Assembly: GCF_009870825.1 (NCBI RefSeq)
Contig: NZ_WTWY01000002.1
Location: 248,001 to 312,000, forward strand
Direction of reading: 5' to 3'
Origin: Paenibacillus sp. USDA918EY
GTDB taxonomy: Bacteria > Bacillota > Bacilli > Paenibacillales > Paenibacillaceae
DNA length: 64,000 nt
Position 1 is the first letter of the stretch, and every line of letters begins with the position of its first letter. Shown here piece after piece: positions 26,356 through 33,498 of this stretch. Position numbers and translations under genes: made by a program. The notes under the pieces are model-generated. The model did not search any database. It was not told the origin of the DNA and worked only from the letters and a program-made list of their open reading frames with translations.

Positions 26356-26495
26356 AAGAAATGCTTACAATGCAAAAGGAGCGTGCAGCGAACACGACTC
26401 CCGATGTAATAGCCGCTTTTAAGGGCGGTAAGCTTGGTGTAGGTTAAGCAGCAAAATAGACCGCTACCTTTGCCCGGGGCGGTCTATTTCTTTTT
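26356..26495 (+). ncRNA. Putative antitoxin RNA of a type I toxin-antitoxin locus
   Basis: An extended -10 (TGGTATACT, 26341-26349) should start a transcript near 26356. It ends at the perfect 11-bp hairpin AAATAGACCGC/GCGGTCTATTT (26454-26489), followed by CTTTTTC. The same hairpin contains the toxin stop codon. The RNA is therefore complementary to the 3' end of the toxin mRNA, as in the TxpA/RatA arrangement. It has no credible open frame. Confidence 0.6.
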
Positions 26496-26567
26496 CAGGT
26501 AGGCAAGCAGCGCCAGAATAAACATTCCGAACAGGAACATTAATTGCAACGCTTGAAATACCTCCAT
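26484..26567 (-). CDS. Holin-like toxin peptide of a type I toxin-antitoxin locus
   Basis: A 27-residue peptide. It opens with MEVFQALQLM, continues as one hydrophobic helix and ends in LAYLKKK. This is the pattern of the small 'putative holin-like toxin' family of Firmicutes, whose members insert in the membrane. The GGGAGGTGATG ribosome site just before the ATG is unusually strong. A TATAAT (about 26632-26637, minus strand) may be its -10. The stop codon lies in a hairpin shared with a convergent RNA. It is part of the composite transposon cargo. Confidence 0.75.
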   Translation of the reverse strand: MEVFQALQLMFLFGMFILALLAYLKKK

Positions 26568-26759
26568 GGCATCACCTCCCTTCCGGGAGACTAGCCGACC
26601 GCCCTTGCAAGCCTATTCTATTGCCCTTCAATTATAGCATATCGACAATCGACATAATAGCGAAAGGATCGCCTGTTCGGCGGACACGGATCGCGCAGCC
26701 GTGTCAGTCTGGGGGTGAAACATAATAGGGTGAGAGCTCAAAACCGTCACAATCCTCCT

Positions 26760-27197
26760 TCATGGATTGCCTCCCTGGACTATGCCGCTCTTGACTAGCT
26801 GATCAATCGTAATGCTCGATAATTCGTTCTCCATAGTCGCTTGTACTTTAGAGTAAACTCCATCCAGCAAATGCGGTATTTTGCTTCCTACCGGACAAGT
26901 CGGATTCGTATCTTGATGAATGATAAACAAATCTTGATTATTCTCTAAGGTTGCTCGATACACATCCAATAACGTGATTTGATTTGCCTGCTTGACAAGG
27001 GTAATAGCTGCATTTGTTCCGAGAGTAGATGTAATAAGCCCCGCTTTAGTAAGCTTTTGCATGATTCTTCTAATAACCGCCGAATTAGCGTTCACACTCA
27101 TCGCAAGTAATTCGGAAGTGGTTCGATCATTTTTATTAAATTCAAGAAAACATAAAATATGAACGGCCACCGAGAACTGTTGGCTTCTATTTGCCAT
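26760..27197 (-). CDS. Rrf2 family transcriptional regulator (YwnA-like)
   Basis: A 145-residue protein with an N-terminal winged helix (QFSVAVHILCFLEFN, then VNANSAVIRRIMQKLTKAGL) followed by the Rrf2 dimerisation helix. It has one Cys in the linker (NPTCPVG) rather than the three of Fe-S cluster members, so a redox or electrophile-sensing thiol is more likely than a cluster. It diverges from an alpha/beta hydrolase gene whose promoter has a perfect palindrome, the probable operator. Cargo of the composite transposon. Confidence 0.85.
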   Translation of the reverse strand: MANRSQQFSVAVHILCFLEFNKNDRTTSELLAMSVNANSAVIRRIMQKLTKAGLITSTLGTNAAITLVKQANQITLLDVYRATLENNQDLFIIHQDTNPTCPVGSKIPHLLDGVYSKVQATMENELSSITIDQLVKSGIVQGGNP

Positions 27198-27309
27198 TGG
27201 CGAGTTCCTCCTTACTTAAAAATGACAAGTGTATGCAGTTAAACATATTTTTTAGTGTATTGATATTGGACAAGTAAATCAAATTTATAATAAAAAGGGA
27301 CGGAAAAAC

Positions 27310-27362
27310 TTGACATAAATTATTGGAATCGTTACATTATAAAAGTAACAGTAACTGTTACT
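27310..27362 (+). promoter_or_regulatory. Promoter and palindromic operator of the hydrolase gene
   Basis: The -35 is a perfect TTGACA (27310-27315), then a 17-base spacer and TACATT (27333-27338). AGTAACAGTAACTGTTACT (27344-27362) is a perfect nine-bp inverted repeat around one base. It covers the expected transcription start. The divergent Rrf2 protein is the likely ligand-responsive repressor. Confidence 0.75.
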
Positions 27363-27386
27363 AATACTAATCGAGGAGTGGTTTAA

Positions 27387-28196
27387 ATGCAATATCGTGT
27401 TAACGGGGTAGAACTTCACGTTGAACAGAACGGACAAGGAGACCTCTCTCTTGTGTTTTTGCATTATTATGGCGGATCATTACGAACTTGGGGTAAAATT
27501 ACTGATGTTCTGAAGGAAGAATATCACTGCATAGCTTATGACCAGCGCGGATGGGGGGATTCGGAAAAGTCGGCCGCTTCTTACACCATTAAGGATTTGG
27601 CTGATGATGCACAAGCGCTTATTCGGGAGCTCGGATTGAAACGCTATGTGATCATTGGTCATTCAATGGGCGGTAAAGCGGCACAGCTACTGGCTTCACG
27701 TCAGCCTGACGGACTGGAGGCATTGATTTTGGTTGCGCCATCCCCACCGACCCCTCAAGATATGCCTCAAGAAATGAGAAAGGCGATGGTTCAATTTTAT
27801 GATAATCGTGAAGGTGCGGAAATTGCATTAAGCAATATTGCCTTACTTCCTCTTGAACAGAATGTACGTGAGATGGTGCTCGAAGATATGCAAAAAAGTG
27901 CGCCTATGGCTCGTGCGGCATGGCCTGAAATTGCAATGCTCGAAGATATATCTGCTGAAGTGATGCACATCGAAGTCCCTACGCTGGTGTTAGCCGGGGA
28001 ATCTGATCCGGTAGATCGCTTGGAAACACTTTACAGTGAACTGCTGCCGCGCATACCTCAGGCAGAGCTGCGCGTCATTTCCCGAACAGGCCACCTTTCT
28101 CCTTTAGAAGTGCCTGATCAAATCAGTGCGGAAATCTCGAATTTTTTGGCCAAGCTTGAAATGAGTGGACTAAATCGGTCAAAAGATGCCCGTTAG
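27387..28196 (+). CDS. Alpha/beta hydrolase
   Basis: A 269-residue soluble enzyme. The nucleophile elbow is GHSMGG (Ser near residue 93). The acid is probably Asp in AGESDPVD, and the His is in SRTGHLSPLEVPDQ, completing the triad. The oxyanion region is FLHYYGGSLRTW. It is closest in layout to haloperoxidase/esterase-like hydrolases; substrate unknown. The ribosome site is CGAGGAG. As part of an Rrf2-controlled pair on a transposon it may detoxify an electrophile or antibiotic; this is inference. Confidence 0.88.
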   Translation: MQYRVNGVELHVEQNGQGDLSLVFLHYYGGSLRTWGKITDVLKEEYHCIAYDQRGWGDSEKSAASYTIKDLADDAQALIRELGLKRYVIIGHSMGGKAAQLLASRQPDGLEALILVAPSPPTPQDMPQEMRKAMVQFYDNREGAEIALSNIALLPLEQNVREMVLEDMQKSAPMARAAWPEIAMLEDISAEVMHIEVPTLVLAGESDPVDRLETLYSELLPRIPQAELRVISRTGHLSPLEVPDQISAEISNFLAKLEMSGLNRSKDAR

Positions 28197-28319
28197 CCTT
28201 TGAGGCGGAATGCGCAAGCATCTATCCCTCGGCAGTCTAGATAGTGGGCGTGCCAATCGGGGCCGGCGCATGATTGAAATGGTCAAACTTCAGTATCTTT
28301 AAGATCGCCACGGCGAGCC

Positions 28320-29540
28320 ATGGGTACTATACCAACTCATACCGTGTTCCGTCAATGCTTTCATTGGTTGAATGTTCATTATCATGATCTGTTCAGCGAT
28401 CGATATGCCAAAAAGCTGCACATCGGCAACACCATCTTGTTGTTTCTGGAGGCTACGATGAATGGGCGTAGGTCGGTCGAGGAGATCGCAACCAACCTCC
28501 GTTCGAAAAAGTGGCTCCAACAAGCTGTTCAGTTGGAATCCATCCATCCCAGTTCGCTCAATCGTAAACTGCAAACCGTTCCGTTAGACGTGCTGAAAGT
28601 CATTTACGCCGCGCTGGTTCAGCAGATTGCGTCGCACTATGCACTCAAGTCGGGTGTCGGCAACTTGGGCAAGTTACGAGCCATCGACTCCACCGAGATT
28701 TCACTGCCCAAAGTCCATGGGGAGTGGGCGTACGTCTCTAAGAGCCAGAACGCAGTCAAGATGCATGCGTCCCTGCTCATTGCCGCTGACCACCATGTGT
28801 GCGCCGATCGCATTGTACTTTCCACCGCCGAAATCGCCGATCTAAACACGGAAGTGGTTTTAGCGCTTGTAGGAGATCCGACGGAGACGCTGATCATGGA
28901 TCGTGGCTATATCAACTACGCTCATTTTCTCGCATGGGTAAAGGCTGGCCAACCGTTTGTGGCGCGATTGCGGGCTGACAACAAGTGCCGTATCCTGCAT
29001 AAGAGAGAGGTTGAAGCCGATTCGCCGATCTGCTTGGATGCGGATGTTGAGATGGTGGATTCGAATAGTGGCGAAGCGTTTAACGTGCGATTGGTGGAAT
29101 ACGAGGCGGTTGACAGCAGGACGAAGAAGAGGATCCGGATCCGCGTCATCACCACACGCTTCGATTTGACGGCGAAGGAAATCAGTGAAATCTACCGTTG
29201 TCGGTGGAAAGTGGAGTTGTTCTTCAAGTGGCTGAAACAGCATGTGAAATTGGAGAAGCTTTACAGCTTCAAGCCTGCAGCAGTGTGGAACCAGATCTAC
29301 CTTTCCCTCATCGCGCATGCGTTGTGCGAGTTGATCCGGCTGACCGAACAACCGAAGGGTTCATGTTGGCGACTGCTACGATACTTGAATGCCTATGCCG
29401 GAGAGACGGTAGAAGACTTGATGACCGCGTTGGAGCGTACCCCGAGCAGGACCAGTCGAGGACGACGGAAGAAGCGAAAACGCGGGCGCCCGCGAAAGCA
29501 TCCGAAGAAGCTGAAGCAGGCGCAAATCATAATTAAATAA
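28320..29540 (+). CDS. IS4-family transposase
   Basis: A 406-residue transposase. The first catalytic Asp is in LRAIDSTEISLP, the second in LIMDRGYINY, and the YREK signature is YRCRWKVELFFKWLKQHVKL, which defines IS4. The C-terminus is very basic (RGRRKKRKRGRPRKHPKK). It seems intact. I could not find a convincing pair of inverted repeats around it, so the element's ends are not called. It lies inside the composite transposon. Confidence 0.9.
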   Translation: MGTIPTHTVFRQCFHWLNVHYHDLFSDRYAKKLHIGNTILLFLEATMNGRRSVEEIATNLRSKKWLQQAVQLESIHPSSLNRKLQTVPLDVLKVIYAALVQQIASHYALKSGVGNLGKLRAIDSTEISLPKVHGEWAYVSKSQNAVKMHASLLIAADHHVCADRIVLSTAEIADLNTEVVLALVGDPTETLIMDRGYINYAHFLAWVKAGQPFVARLRADNKCRILHKREVEADSPICLDADVEMVDSNSGEAFNVRLVEYEAVDSRTKKRIRIRVITTRFDLTAKEISEIYRCRWKVELFFKWLKQHVKLEKLYSFKPAAVWNQIYLSLIAHALCELIRLTEQPKGSCWRLLRYLNAYAGETVEDLMTALERTPSRTSRGRRKKRKRGRPRKHPKKLKQAQIIIK

Positions 29541-29762
29541 GTTTAGGGAAATTAACATTAATTAGAAGTTGTTGACATGCCTATAGCTCCTTTACTGAGC
29601 CGTTGCCGTTTTTGGTCGTTCGCGTGTGAGATGAATTTCTGAATTTACAGAGAACTCTTTCAAGGCAACCCCAAAGCTGCATTGCCTCGTCAGAAAAGCA
29701 GCATTAGCCTCCGTTTCTCAACCGCTGCCGTAACATGGAAGCTTCTTTGCAAGAGTAGTGGA

Positions 29763-29802
29763 CTAACCCCTCCCTTCCATCAGCAAAGAGGGGTTAGCTT
29801 TT
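29763..29802. terminator. Terminator-like hairpin inside the cargo
   Basis: CTAACCCCTC pairs perfectly with GAGGGGTTAG, followed by CTTTT. It would end the minus-strand fragment at 29811 or transcripts from the IS4 side. Confidence 0.7.
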
Positions 29803-29810
29803 GACCCAGT

Positions 29811-29890
29811 TCAATATTTTGCCATTTCCAAATCTTTTATTAAAGAAATGACACTCACTTTTCCATCTTTTATCACGAACGAGAGTTGAT
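29811..29890 (-). pseudogene. C-terminal gene fragment cut by IS copy 2
   Basis: A minus-strand frame (LSFVIKDGKVSVISLIKDLE and two further codons) ends in TGA at 29811. It runs straight into the left inverted repeat of IS copy 2 at 29891, so the gene's 5' part is missing. It resembles the end of a SnoaL/NTF2-like protein, but this is weak. Confidence 0.4.
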
Positions 29891-31475
29891 CCTGAATTTC
29901 GAAAGTATCGCTTCTTGAAAATATGAGAAGGGCTCCGAATCTTTGGTAGAATGGTGTTTACTTGGAACACTACACCCAAAGAGAGGAGCACCTTATAGGT
30001 GAAGTCTACCACAACGATCAGCAAAATTAAAACAGAATTTTCACTACAAAACGCAACGAGCTGCGGCGGCATCAAAATCTTCCTGGCCTTTCTCGAAAAA
30101 ATCAAACTGCCGGAGGCGATGTGCAGCCTCTCCGGCGGCAAAGCGCGCAACTCCCTCTTCCCCGTTTACCGTATTCTGCTCTATCTCATCGTTGGCTGGA
30201 TGCTTGGCTGCGAACGGATTTTTCATTTCCGTCGTTTGCAAAGCGACGTGCTGCTGAGGCGCTTTCTCGGCGGCCGCTGCCCGCATCACAGTCTGTTGTA
30301 CAAGGAATTGATCCGGCTTGGTCGTTTCTGTCCCTCTCTGGTTAACGAACTGCGGAGGCTGAATCAAGAGATCATTCGACCCTGCTTGCCACCTGAGCTG
30401 ATTCTCGATCTGGATTCCACGGTAGAGACCGTGTATGGCGATCAGTCCGGCGCGGCCAAAGGCACAAATCCACACAAGCCCGGGCGTAAGAGCTATCATC
30501 CCCTGCTTGCCTTTGAAGGCCAGAGCCGACTAAACTTGAACGCCGTGCTTCGAACGGGCAATACGCACTCTTCCACCGATGCGGCCGACTTCCTGCGGCA
30601 AACCTTTAGACTGCTCGACGAACACAAAGTGAAGTACGCAAGGTTCGACAAAGGCTTTGGCGGTGAAGATTTTTACAGCTTGTGGGAGCAGCACCACATC
30701 GGCTATGTCGGCAAGCTGAAATGGACCCAGCGGCTGGCCAAGGAAGTTGGGGCTTGTCGTTACTGGACGCGATATGTCGACGAAGAGTGGATCATCGAAG
30801 GTATTTGCTTGATCTACCAAGCGACCTCCTGGAACAAGGCGCGTCGTGTAGCGATCATCCGTAAGGCGCAAGTGTTCGAGGAGGGCCAAGGCCGCATTGT
30901 ATTCGATTCGGACTGGCAGTACGAAGCCATGGTGACTAATCTGGAATGGGAACCGATCGATTTGTGGCGATTCTACAATCAGCGCTGCTGCATGGAAAAT
31001 TACATTAAGGAAGCCAAGAACGGGTTTTCCATCGATCGCATTGCGACAGGTGATTTCAAAGCCAATGGTCTGGATCTGCTGATCAAGCTGCTGGCCTACA
31101 ATTTGTTCGAGCGCTTCAAACGTGACTGCTGTGAGCCAGTCCATCAAGGCTATACGATTGCCCGGTTCCGTCTGGAATTCTTTTATTGCGCCGCAACGCT
31201 CATTCGGCATGGTCGCTCTATCCTACTCAAGCTTGCGAGGGACTTTCCCAGCCGTTATGTCTGGAAACGAATCGAGGTTCGAGTGGCGCAGTTAGAATAA
31301 TGATAAGCAAAATTTTACATGGAAATCAGGACTGCCTCTTCATTGGGGAGGGGGAAAGACCATCTGCCGCAAGCTTCCGTCTCCACTAAAACATGGGAAA
31401 CTCCCACCTTTTCACTTCTTAAGTCGCCATTGCTTTAGCATCTTGCATTGATCTTATGCACTTTCGAAATTCAGG
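29891..31475 (+). mobile_element. IS1380-family element, copy 2
   Basis: A 1585-base element in the same orientation as copy 1, with the same terminal inverted repeats (CCTGAATTTCGAAAG at 29891; complement ending at 31475). Confidence 0.9.
29999..31300 (+). CDS. IS1380-family transposase (copy 2)
   Basis: A 433-residue DDE transposase, the same length as copy 1, with a GTG start and the same LILDLDSTVETVYGDQ motif. The N- and C-terminal parts differ from copy 1 at many positions, while the middle (DNA 30272-30834) is identical. It appears intact. Confidence 0.93.
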   Translation: MKSTTTISKIKTEFSLQNATSCGGIKIFLAFLEKIKLPEAMCSLSGGKARNSLFPVYRILLYLIVGWMLGCERIFHFRRLQSDVLLRRFLGGRCPHHSLLYKELIRLGRFCPSLVNELRRLNQEIIRPCLPPELILDLDSTVETVYGDQSGAAKGTNPHKPGRKSYHPLLAFEGQSRLNLNAVLRTGNTHSSTDAADFLRQTFRLLDEHKVKYARFDKGFGGEDFYSLWEQHHIGYVGKLKWTQRLAKEVGACRYWTRYVDEEWIIEGICLIYQATSWNKARRVAIIRKAQVFEEGQGRIVFDSDWQYEAMVTNLEWEPIDLWRFYNQRCCMENYIKEAKNGFSIDRIATGDFKANGLDLLIKLLAYNLFERFKRDCCEPVHQGYTIARFRLEFFYCAATLIRHGRSILLKLARDFPSRYVWKRIEVRVAQLE

Positions 31476-31480
31476 ATTAT
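31476..31480. repeat. Right target-site duplication of the composite transposon (ATTAT)
   Basis: Directly follows the outer end of IS copy 2 and repeats 24316-24320. Confidence 0.75.
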
Positions 31481-31496
31481 ATACCATGGAGGATTA

Positions 31497-31895
31497 ATGT
31501 GTATGGAAATACCGATCACAGGATTTATGATCCATTCGAATGACCCGGGCTCGGAGCATGATCACAGCCTGTTTATTACCTCATGGGATGGAAGACCGGT
31601 CAAAATGCATGTTCATCCCTTTTCAGGGCAGACTTCCGTCGATGTCGGGCATTTTCACCGCTATGCAGGAAAAACGGAGCCTGCTCCAAGCGGCGTTCCC
31701 CATGTTCATAATTATTATGTAGAAACCACAGTTGACGACCAACACGCGCATTTAATCAAAGGAACGACAGGCCCCGCGATTCCTTTGCCTAACGGAGGGC
31801 ATTATCACTACTTCGAAGGTTTCACGACGGTAAACGGAAGAATTCCGCATTCGCACAGATATAGCGGGAACACAGGCAATGAAGAAGGATACTGA
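31497..31895 (+). CDS. ymaF: YmaF family protein
   Basis: A 132-residue soluble protein very rich in His: SEHDHSLFITSWDGRP, GHFHRYAG, GVPHVHNYYVETT, GHYHYFEG, and SHRYSG near the end. This is the YmaF family pattern of regularly spaced His-x-His pairs, suggestive of metal binding; no function is established. GGAGG precedes both possible ATGs (31497, spacing 4; 31503, spacing 10, which fits better). Its original promoter region was split by the transposon, whose right end lies only 21 bases upstream. Confidence 0.85.
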   Translation: MCMEIPITGFMIHSNDPGSEHDHSLFITSWDGRPVKMHVHPFSGQTSVDVGHFHRYAGKTEPAPSGVPHVHNYYVETTVDDQHAHLIKGTTGPAIPLPNGGHYHYFEGFTTVNGRIPHSHRYSGNTGNEEGY

Positions 31896-31947
31896 TAGAA
31901 ATACCTAAAAAGTTTATAAGATTTCTATGCACCTGCTCAAAATAATG

Positions 31948-31979
31948 AAGACCCTATGGTATATATACCACAGGGTCTT
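31948..31979. terminator. Bidirectional terminator
   Basis: AAGACCCTATGGTA pairs with TACCACAGGGTCTT across four bases, between convergent genes. No long T-tract. Confidence 0.65.
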
Positions 31980-31994
31980 CAGGCTGTTATTTAC

Positions 31995-32111
31995 TTAGAA
32001 AAAGAACGATTTCGTTATGATGACCAGCAAAATGAAGAGAACCAAGATTGCTGCCATGTTAGTGCCCATACCACCATAACCGTAACCTACTCCTCCAACA
32101 GCTTCGCTCAT
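31995..32111 (-). CDS. YjcZ family small membrane protein
   Basis: A 38-residue peptide. A Gly-rich start (GGVGYGYGGMG) is followed by one hydrophobic helix (AAILVLFILLVIITKSFFF). This is the pattern of the YjcZ sporulation family of Bacillales. The AAGGAGG ribosome site lies before the ATG. Probably made during sporulation; no SigE/G/K promoter was verified. Confidence 0.8.
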   Translation of the reverse strand: MSEAVGGVGYGYGGMGTNMAAILVLFILLVIITKSFFF

Positions 32112-32464
32112 CCCACACTACCTCCTTGATTTAGAATACATTATATCTTATGTATGAATCGGTAGCTGGTAAGGGACAATTTGGTAAATTTGAATAAAAG
32201 GTGGTAGGCCGTTGTTCATTTTCTAATAGTTATGAATTTTAAAAGGCCCCGCCTACGCTTCGTTGTAGGAAAGGCCTTTTAAGGATCCGGAGGTTTTATA
32301 AATGAGTGGATTTGTTGTACTCACACTCATACTATGCCATTGTTTTTAATTGGCTATAAAAATAGTTCAATGACACTGGAGCTTAAATCATAGGGCGAAT
32401 CCAAAGTTTTAATGCGATCGATCGAGTAAGGGCTTGAGAAATGGTAGAAGATCGGTATATACAA
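32112..32464. other. Gap with one hairpin, no secure gene
   Basis: A terminator-like hairpin AAAAGGCC...GGCCTTTT (32238-32283) also pairs CCTAC/GTAGG inside. After it, GGAGG precedes an ATG at about 32303 with 15 codons; this is too short and unlike a known family, possibly a decayed YjcZ-type gene. Nothing else seen. Confidence 0.4.
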
Positions 32465-32503
32465 CAAAAAAGACGCGGCTCCCGAAATTCGGAATCCCGC
32501 GCC
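32465..32503 (-). terminator. Terminator of tRNA-Thr
   Basis: On the minus strand a GC-rich hairpin (CGCGG...CCGCG with an inner TTCCG/CGGGA) is followed by TTTTTT. Confidence 0.75.
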
Positions 32504-32522
32504 CTATAAGGCTTCATAAGGA

Positions 32523-32594
32523 TGCTGGTGAAGGGAATTGAACCCCCGACCTACGCATTACGAGTGCGTTGCTCTACCCCTGAGCTACACCAGC
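32523..32594 (-). tRNA. tRNA-Thr (anticodon CGU)
   Basis: A 72-nt cloverleaf on the minus strand. The acceptor stem starts GCTGGTG and ends CACCAGC plus discriminator A. The D-arm is AGCTCAGGGGTAGAGC. The anticodon stem ACGCA/TGCGT holds the loop CTCGTAA (anticodon CGT). The T-arm carries GGTTCAATTCC. CCA is not encoded. It stands alone. Confidence 0.93.
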
Positions 32595-32691
32595 TTAACA
32601 AGTTGTCTGATTCAAAGAATCAAACGACACAAAAAATATTATACAGCTTTTTCAGGAAAATGCAACAGTTTTCTAAGAAAAAGTCACGGCA

Positions 32692-32994
32692 CTATTGCAG
32701 CTTCGCCCGCACCGATTGAAGTTTCTGCTCGCTCGAGGAAGGTTTGTCGCGCCGGTCGTCGATTTTCACCGATGTCGAAACCCGCTGCGCTCCGGAAAGG
32801 AAAGGCGCTTCATGCAGTGCCGCAATGGCCTTCCACACGTCCTCCAGCTGCCCTTCGATAATCGTGCTCATCGACGTCAATTGATAGCTGATTCCCTGCT
32901 GGTTCGCCAGCACCTTTTGCATTTCCGCCACGTAAGCGCTCAGGCTGGTGGTGGCCGTTCCGATCGGAATGACCGTCACTTCCGCTATCGCCAT
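32692..32994 (-). CDS. MTH1187 family thiamine-binding protein (YqgV-like)
   Basis: A 100-residue protein of the DUF77/MTH1187 family. It starts IAEVTVIPIGTATTSLSAYV and has the family's YQLTSMSTIIEG motif. Members have a ferredoxin-like fold and form tetramers; some bind thiamine. The ATG at 32994 lies eight bases after GGGAGG, while the longer frame to 33066 lacks a site. Role here unknown. Confidence 0.85.
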   Translation of the reverse strand: MAIAEVTVIPIGTATTSLSAYVAEMQKVLANQQGISYQLTSMSTIIEGQLEDVWKAIAALHEAPFLSGAQRVSTSVKIDDRRDKPSSSEQKLQSVRAKLQ

Positions 32995-33208
32995 TCGTTT
33001 TTCCTCCCCATCCTTTACTTGATCGCGTCTCTCCCTTATTGTATCCAACTCGGGAAAAGATAGCAAAAGCGAAAAAAGCGGCCATAAAATTCAATAGCCT
33101 TTCTTTGACGGAAAACGAATCAGCCTCTTGCAAACGAAAAAATCCTTCCCAAGCCGTTTCGGCCTGCAGCCAAGGTTGCCCTCTGCTCCAAAAAGCATTG
33201 GATGTATA

Positions 33209-33237
33209 TTGCGCGGGGAAAAAGATTACGTTATACT
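33209..33237 (+). promoter_or_regulatory. SigA promoter of the serS leader
   Basis: TTGCGC, a 17-base spacer and TATACT. Transcription should start near 33244 and run into the T-box leader. Confidence 0.65.
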
Positions 33238-33244
33238 TAGCGAC

Positions 33245-33468
33245 AAGAATCGAACATCAGACATTATGCCGATGACCAGCATCCAACTGTGAGGCGTTTT
33301 CGACCGGGGCAGGGGTCTCTCCCGCCCTCTAAGTTAACCGGCTTTCCGTCCGTTACCGCGGAACCAAAGGGGATCGGCCCCTGCCGCTTTGAAGAAGCGC
33401 CATGCCGGTCAATTTGGGTGGCACCGCGAGCATGCGCTCCTCGTCCCAAAGGATGAGGGCGCTTTTTT
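33245..33468 (+). promoter_or_regulatory. T-box riboswitch of serS
   Basis: A leader RNA with the conserved T-box GGGTGGCACCGCG (33416-33428). A terminator hairpin follows (33434-33446 paired with 33451-33462, then TTTTTT). Uncharged tRNA-Ser should stabilise the antiterminator and let serS be transcribed. The Stem I region (about 33250-33350) is not typical, and I could not place the specifier codon with confidence; an AGC at 33278-33280 is one candidate. Confidence 0.88.
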
Positions 33469-33498
33469 GCATTTTCGGACAAAGGAGCTGTATGAACG

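Larger units (their letters stand above)
24321..31475. mobile_element. Composite transposon bounded by two IS1380-like copies
   Basis: A 7155-base unit starts at the left inverted repeat of IS copy 1 and ends at the right inverted repeat of IS copy 2. ATTAT flanks only these two outer ends. The inner ends are flanked by TTTAC and TTGAT, which do not match. This is what one insertion of the whole unit predicts. The cargo (25907-29890) is more AT-rich than the chromosome. It holds a type I toxin/antitoxin locus, an Rrf2 regulator, an alpha/beta hydrolase, an IS4-like transposase and fragments. The insertion separates ymaF from its former upstream sequence. Confidence 0.8.

Noticed and set aside
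28200..29600. Defined ends for the IS4-like element
   Set aside because: GACATG near 29575 and CATGATTG near 28269 were compared as ends, but they do not form a convincing inverted repeat.
32303..32350. 15-codon frame after a GGAGG site
   Set aside because: Too short, no family match; mentioned only in the gap entry.
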